Shown here in pieces: positions 60,901-64,000 of a DNA stretch of 64,000 bases. The stretch is taken from NCBI GenBank assembly GCA_903824785.1, contig CAIJYD010000024.1:1-64000 (forward strand), given 5' to 3'. The number at the start of each line of letters is the position of its first letter. Within the stretch, counting starts at the first letter, position 1. A model generated the notes under the pieces. That model ran no database searches and had not been told where the DNA came from. It saw only the letters and a program-made list of their open reading frames with translations. Source of the DNA: an uncultured Bacteroidota bacterium (GTDB lineage: Bacteria > Bacteroidota > Bacteroidia > Bacteroidales > VadinHA17). Position numbers and translations under genes: made by a program.

Positions 60901-61110
60901 GCGGCCGGGGTGGTTGATTAGTCTGCCATATCGCTGGTTCTAAAGTTAATGGAACTTTCCCCTACTTTTGAAGGAGGGGTGGACGCAACAAAAAATAATA
61001 AGTTTATTGCAGATCTTTATCTGCGGCCGGGGTGGTTGATTATTCTGCCATATCGCTGGTTCCAAAGTTAATGGAAGTTTCCCCTACTTTTGAAGGATTA
61101 AGGGGGTGAG
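60901..61110 (+). repeat. Two tandem units of the dispersed 122-bp repeat
   Basis: Units start at 60901 and 61023 (period 122) and share the GCGGCCGGGGTGGTTGATTA start and the CCCCTACTTTTGAAGG hairpin core. 60901-60982 equals the reverse complement of bases 1-82 exactly. The second unit diverges at its end to AGGGGGTGAGTTC, the arm of the palindromic element at 21.5 kb. Confidence 0.9.
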
Positions 61111-61206
61111 TTCCTGAAGAGGCAATTCAAACTTCTGGAGAAATGGCTTGTGGTATGCGGCATGACGCAATTATGTTTTTGAAAAATTGGGTCTTCAGGT
61201 ATATTC

Positions 61207-61268
61207 TTGTAGTATTTCCCCTACACAGTGTAGTATTTCCCCTACAGAAGATTGAGCGTTTCCCTTAC
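61207..61268 (+). promoter_or_regulatory. Three direct repeats upstream of the histidine kinase
   Basis: TGTAGTATTTCCCCTACA occurs perfectly at 61207-61224 and 61228-61245 and with five changes at 61251-61268, i.e. at 21- and 23-bp steps, close to two helical turns. Candidate binding sites for the downstream response regulator or its relatives. Confidence 0.55.
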
Positions 61269-61319
61269 AAGGATTGTTATTTATCAGTTGTATTTTTACA
61301 GTATTCAAAAGCTCTATTA

Positions 61320-62429
61320 ATGAAAACAGAACAATCCTCGGGACAGTTCATTATAAATGTACCCGGACAGAGTACTGAAACTTTGCAGGGTGGCGAAGAG
61401 ATGTATCGCCTTCTCATTGAGCGAAGCCACGACATTATTTATTCAATTTCAGCTGCGGGAATATTTACTTATGTTTCCCCCGTATGGACCGAACTTCTCG
61501 GCCACCCTGTAAATGAGGTTATTGGGAAATCATTCAAGGGGTTTGTACATATTGATGATCTGCCTGCGTGTCTGGTCTGGTTGCAAAATGTAATTGAAAG
61601 CGGTAAGCGGGCGGAAGGAATTGAGTACAGGGTAAGGCACAAGGATGGAAGATGGTTCCTGCACACCTCTAGCGCAGTTCCTTTTATGGATGAAACAAAT
61701 ACTTTTGCTGGTTATTATGGCATTGCTGCCGATATTACAGAAAGGAGGCGTGCCTTGGAAGAGAAAATCGCTATGGAACAGATGCACCTTCTGGCAAAGC
61801 ATACTGAAAAAGCAAGGGAGAGTGAAAGAGAATCTATTTCAAGGGATCTTCATGACGATCTTGGCCAGTCTCTTACAGCAATTAAAATTCATCTTGGATT
61901 TATTAAGCAGAGTGTTTCCGGTACTGAGATAGCTGCTAAAGTAGACAAAGTTACCTCAATGGTCAGCGATACAATCACGTCGGTTAGGAGAATAACTGCC
62001 AAGCTGAGACCGGAGATTTTTGATGATCTTGGTCTTGAGGCTTCAATACAATTTTACACAAAAGAATTTGCAGAGAGAAACGGAGTTGAGATTACTCTTA
62101 CAATTCATCCCCACCTGGCCATGCCAATTGATTCTTCTCTGATTATTTTCAGAATAATACAGGAATCACTGACCAATATTTCGAGGCATGCAAAGGCTAC
62201 CCGGGTCTATATTGCATTGAACAAGACTGATGATTCTATCATTCTCAGGATTTCAGATAATGGTGCCGGCATAAAAAAAGCTGAAATAGAGTCAAAAACA
62301 TCGTGGGGTATTATAAGCATGAAAGAAAGAGCTCATTCGCTGGGAGGATCATTTGAAATTTACAGTGAAAACGGGCAGGGTACCGTAATAAAAGTTGTTA
62401 TACCTGATAATTCAATAGTGAACATATGA
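61320..62429 (+). CDS. Soluble PAS-domain histidine kinase (HisKA_3 / NarX-like)
   Basis: Sensor kinase without membrane segments. Start at Met 61320 (MKTEQSSGQ) rather than the open-frame ATG at 61143, because the upstream part covers the direct repeats. PAS domain about 30-150 (YRLLIERSHDIIYSISAAG, SPVWTELLGHP, FAGYYGIAADITERRR), a short coiled coil, the HisKA_3 box with phospho-His in ESISRDLHDDLGQSLTAIK, then the ATPase domain with N-box QESLTNISRHAKA and G-box DNGAGIKKAE plus GIISMKERA. About 370 residues. It should phosphorylate the NarL-type regulator whose gene overlaps by 4 bp. The signal is unknown; a cytoplasmic PAS ligand is likely. Confidence 0.92.
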   Translation: MKTEQSSGQFIINVPGQSTETLQGGEEMYRLLIERSHDIIYSISAAGIFTYVSPVWTELLGHPVNEVIGKSFKGFVHIDDLPACLVWLQNVIESGKRAEGIEYRVRHKDGRWFLHTSSAVPFMDETNTFAGYYGIAADITERRRALEEKIAMEQMHLLAKHTEKARESERESISRDLHDDLGQSLTAIKIHLGFIKQSVSGTEIAAKVDKVTSMVSDTITSVRRITAKLRPEIFDDLGLEASIQFYTKEFAERNGVEITLTIHPHLAMPIDSSLIIFRIIQESLTNISRHAKATRVYIALNKTDDSIILRISDNGAGIKKAEIESKTSWGIISMKERAHSLGGSFEIYSENGQGTVIKVVIPDNSIVNI

Positions 62430-63052
62430 AAATTCTCATTTGTGACGATCATAAAATAGTCCGCGGCGGGCTGGGGCAGATTCTTCAGCAACTCCCGGGA
62501 GTGATATTAATTGAAGAGGCAGCCGATTCAGATGAAGCATTTGCGTTAATAAAGGAAGGTGCTTTCGATATTGTCATACTTGATATCTCACTTCCGGGAC
62601 TGAATGGAATGGATGTCCTTCAAAAGATAAAAGAAAAATGGCCGTCAACCAATGTGCTGATGTTAAGCATGCATCAGCCTGAAGTATTTGCCTTACGTGC
62701 CATTAAGCTCGGAGCATCGGGCTACCTTACAAAAGATACGGCAATGGAAGAACTGCTGGACGCAGTAATAAAAATATCGGATGGGGGGAAATATATTTCA
62801 TCATCTGTGGAGGCTATTCTTGTACAGGAACTTTCCGGTGATAAACCCTTGCAGAAACATGATTCACTTTCGAGCCGGGAGTTTGAGATAATGATTAGCC
62901 TTGCCAATGGAAAGTCGCTTTTGGAAATAGGAAACGAACTCTCTATATCCAACAAAACCGTGGGAACCTACAGAACACGGATCATGGAGAAGATGGTACT
63001 GTCAAAAAACATTGAGCTTACCTGGTACTGCATGGGGAATAGTCTGATTTAG
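62426..63052 (+). CDS. NarL/FixJ-family response regulator
   Basis: 208 residues. Receiver domain 1-120 with acidic pocket Asp7/Asp8 (ICDDHKIV), phospho-acceptor Asp53 (VILDISLPG), the conserved Ser in VLMLSMH and Lys in GYLTKD. A LuxR-type helix-turn-helix lies at about 145-205 (LSSREFEIMISLANGKSLLE, ISNKTVGTYRTRIMEKM). It is joined to the kinase by an ATGA overlap, so the two are made in fixed ratio. The direct repeats upstream of the kinase could be its own sites. Confidence 0.95.
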   Translation: MKILICDDHKIVRGGLGQILQQLPGVILIEEAADSDEAFALIKEGAFDIVILDISLPGLNGMDVLQKIKEKWPSTNVLMLSMHQPEVFALRAIKLGASGYLTKDTAMEELLDAVIKISDGGKYISSSVEAILVQELSGDKPLQKHDSLSSREFEIMISLANGKSLLEIGNELSISNKTVGTYRTRIMEKMVLSKNIELTWYCMGNSLI

Positions 63053-63053
63053 C

Positions 63054-63095
63054 TTGTCAACCTTTTCAACCCCTTCAACTTCTTCAACCCCGCCT
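63054..63095 (+). repeat. TTCAACC-type short tandem repeats
   Basis: Four TCAAC words at about 9-bp steps right after the regulator stop codon. Low-complexity; no ORF and no clear terminator. Confidence 0.5.
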
Positions 63096-63119
63096 TCCGC
63101 CAAAAATTAACCTTCCCTG

Positions 63120-63151
63120 TTGTAAATCATCTCAAAAAAGTAGTATATTTG
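63120..63151 (+). promoter_or_regulatory. Bacteroidota-type promoter of the hipBA-like operon
   Basis: TTG at 63120-63122 and TATATTTG at 63144-63151 with a 21-bp spacer match the Bacteroidota -33/-7 consensus. Transcription would start near 63158, about 30 nt before the antitoxin ATG. Confidence 0.65.
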
Positions 63152-63153
63152 TA

Positions 63154-63206
63154 TAATATATTAGCTACTAACTTATAATTGGCTATTAATGATTAATATA
63201 TTAGCT
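63154..63206 (+). promoter_or_regulatory. Paired 13-bp operator-like repeats at the hipB start
   Basis: TAATATATTAGCT occurs exactly at 63154-63166 and 63194-63206, 40 bp apart (about four helical turns). The first covers the transcription start, the second lies just inside the coding region. HipB-type antitoxins repress their own operon, so these are good candidate operators. Confidence 0.5.
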
Positions 63207-63521
63207 GATAATGATTTTGTTCTTGATGCATTTAGCCCTCCGGCCATAGCCAGAGAAATATCGAAACGCATACGAGAACGCAGACTTGAAATGAACCTTA
63301 CGCAACTTAACCTGGCAAGAAAATCAGGAGTTAGTCTTGGTACTCTTAAGCGTTTTGAGAGAAATTATGAGATTTCACTTAAGCATTTATTAATGCTGGC
63401 AGTAGTGTTGGATGCTACCGAGGAATTTGCCTTACTCTTTTCACGCCGGCAATTTGAAAACATTGATCAGGCTCTGAAATTCTCAACTAAAAAGAGGCAG
63501 AGAGGGAAGCGTAATGGTTGA
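63189..63521 (+). CDS. HipB-like Xre-family antitoxin
   Basis: 110 residues. Helix-turn-helix at about 20-75: IAREISKRIRERRLEMNLTQ, LARKSGVSLGTLKRFERN, with the following helix LKHLLMLAVVLDATEEF, and a basic C-terminus. It is the upstream partner of a HipA-like toxin; the stop overlaps the toxin start by 8 bp, as usual for such pairs. The start at 63189 is chosen as the first ATG after the promoter; it puts one operator repeat in codons 2-6. Confidence 0.85.
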   Translation: MINILADNDFVLDAFSPPAIAREISKRIRERRLEMNLTQLNLARKSGVSLGTLKRFERNYEISLKHLLMLAVVLDATEEFALLFSRRQFENIDQALKFSTKKRQRGKRNG

Positions 63522-64000
63522 AAATTTAAAATTAATTGAGATTTTCCTCGACTCCGTACGTCTGGGCAGGCTGGCTCTTTCACCAGACAAACGCTGTTTG
63601 TTCGAGTATGATTCTGATTGGATTCGTACAGGTTACTCCGTCTCTCCTTTTTATCTGCCTTTAAAAAGTGGACTGTTTACTGCCAGAGCTGAGCCATTTG
63701 GGGGGCTTTTCGGTGTTTTTGACGACAGCCTTCCTGATGGTTGGGGAAAACTGCTGATTGACCGATGGCTGGTTAGCAGTGGCATCAAACCAGGTAACCT
63801 TACTAAACTCGATAGACTAAGTCTCGTAGGGGAGAGTGGGATGGGTGCGCTTATCTATCGGCCTGCCTGTAACAACACTTTTACCGAAGTCCTTCGCCCC
63901 ATCAGTTTTTATGCCGACGAAGTGAAAAAGATCCTGAATGACGAATATACAGGATCAATTGAGGAGATGGTGAATAAGGCAGGTTCTTCCGGAGGTGCCA
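63514..64000 (+). CDS. HipA-like Ser/Thr kinase toxin, 3' truncated by window edge
   Basis: The frame opens at ATG 63514 and is still open at 64000 (162 codons seen). The visible part is the HipA N-terminal subdomain: VRLGRLALSPDKRCLFEYDS, PFYLPLKSGLF, GGLFGVFDDSLPDGWGKLLI with the family FDDSLPDGWG motif, LVGESGMGALIYRP, and at the very end the start of the kinase loop KAGSSGGA. In known HipA proteins this kinase phosphorylates glutamyl-tRNA synthetase and causes dormancy; family relatives have other targets. The catalytic residues lie beyond the window, so activity cannot be judged. Confidence 0.88.
   Translation, partial: MVENLKLIEIFLDSVRLGRLALSPDKRCLFEYDSDWIRTGYSVSPFYLPLKSGLFTARAEPFGGLFGVFDDSLPDGWGKLLIDRWLVSSGIKPGNLTKLDRLSLVGESGMGALIYRPACNNTFTEVLRPISFYADEVKKILNDEYTGSIEEMVNKAGSSGGA

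Larger units (their letters stand above)
60815..61319. other. 505-bp intergenic region before the histidine kinase
   Basis: Contains two tandem dispersed-repeat units (60901-61110) and three direct repeats (61207-61268). An open frame from 61143 runs into the kinase but would encode these repeats as VVFP words and is not conserved-looking; it is not taken as coding. Confidence 0.7.

Noticed and set aside
61143-61319. N-terminal extension of the histidine kinase (open frame from 61143)
   Set aside because: It encodes the direct repeats as VVFPL words, has no domain, and the PAS domain is complete from Met 61320.

Overview
The window looks like a chromosomal segment of an anaerobic or facultative member of the Bacteroidota, probably Bacteroidia and Marinilabiliales-like. 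This is inferred from gene content: a secreted M6 protease with a type IX secretion (T9SS) C-terminal tail, a HYC_CC_PP-type protein, UxaE tagaturonate epimerase, futalosine-pathway MqnA, Bacteroidota-type promoters (TTG - about 20 bp - TAnnTTTG) and almost no Shine-Dalgarno sequences. Base composition is moderately AT-rich. One tRNA (Lys, CTT) is present; there is no rRNA, CRISPR array, integrase or recognisable insertion sequence.

Layout. 0.3-5.6 kb: transketolase, a HAD phosphatase, a beta-barrel protein and a LVIVD-repeat lipoprotein. 5.8-9.3 kb: a trimeric NAD(H)-linked [FeFe] hydrogenase operon (hydC-hydB-hydA), followed by terminators, a 34-codon ORF and tRNA-Lys. 9.7-13.9 kb: divergent SNF2 helicase and DinB. 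14-22.2 kb: a minus-strand heavy-metal (probably copper/silver) efflux operon coding for a HYC_CC_PP protein, a periplasmic HMA protein, CusA, CusC and a CusB carrying its own C-terminal HMA domain. 22.4-30 kb: a sulfate-assimilation operon (cysN, cysD, cysH) continuous with a complete PstSCAB-like transporter, with cysC divergent. 30-39 kb: PLP decarboxylase, HD hydrolase, a small Bacteroidota protein, mqnA/purB (divergent), an MsbA-like exporter and a GH35 beta-galactosidase.

38.8-55.8 kb is a hexuronate/pectin-catabolism locus. Eleven minus-strand genes run from uxaC through uxuB, a LarA-like racemase, a Gfo/Idh oxidoreductase, gnd, an ExuT-like transporter, a LacI regulator, uxaE, kdgK and a sialidase-fold enzyme to a ceramidase-like enzyme. 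Three plus-strand genes (GH105 unsaturated uronyl hydrolase, kduI, kduD) diverge from them, and a LacI-type palindrome lies in the divergent intergenic region. Glucuronate and galacturonate enter through UxaC, are interconverted as keto-acids by UxaE and reduced by UxuB. Unsaturated uronates released by GH105 go through KduI/KduD to 2-keto-3-deoxygluconate, which KdgK phosphorylates. UxuA and Eda are not in the window.

55.9-64 kb: a beta-barrel protein next to the M6/T9SS protease, a multi-pass membrane protein, a tandem dispersed repeat that is an exact inverted copy of the first 82 bases of the window, a soluble PAS histidine kinase/NarL-type regulator pair preceded by helical-phase direct repeats, and a HipB-HipA-like toxin-antitoxin pair with a good promoter; hipA runs off the edge.

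Most notable: the phosphate-type ABC transporter inside the sulfate operon, whose binding protein has altered anion-site motifs and a canonical EF-hand loop; the CC-tailed HMA module used twice in the copper operon; the stripped-down HydB and variant L1 motif of HydA; and the regulatory repeats before the two-component and hipBA operons.
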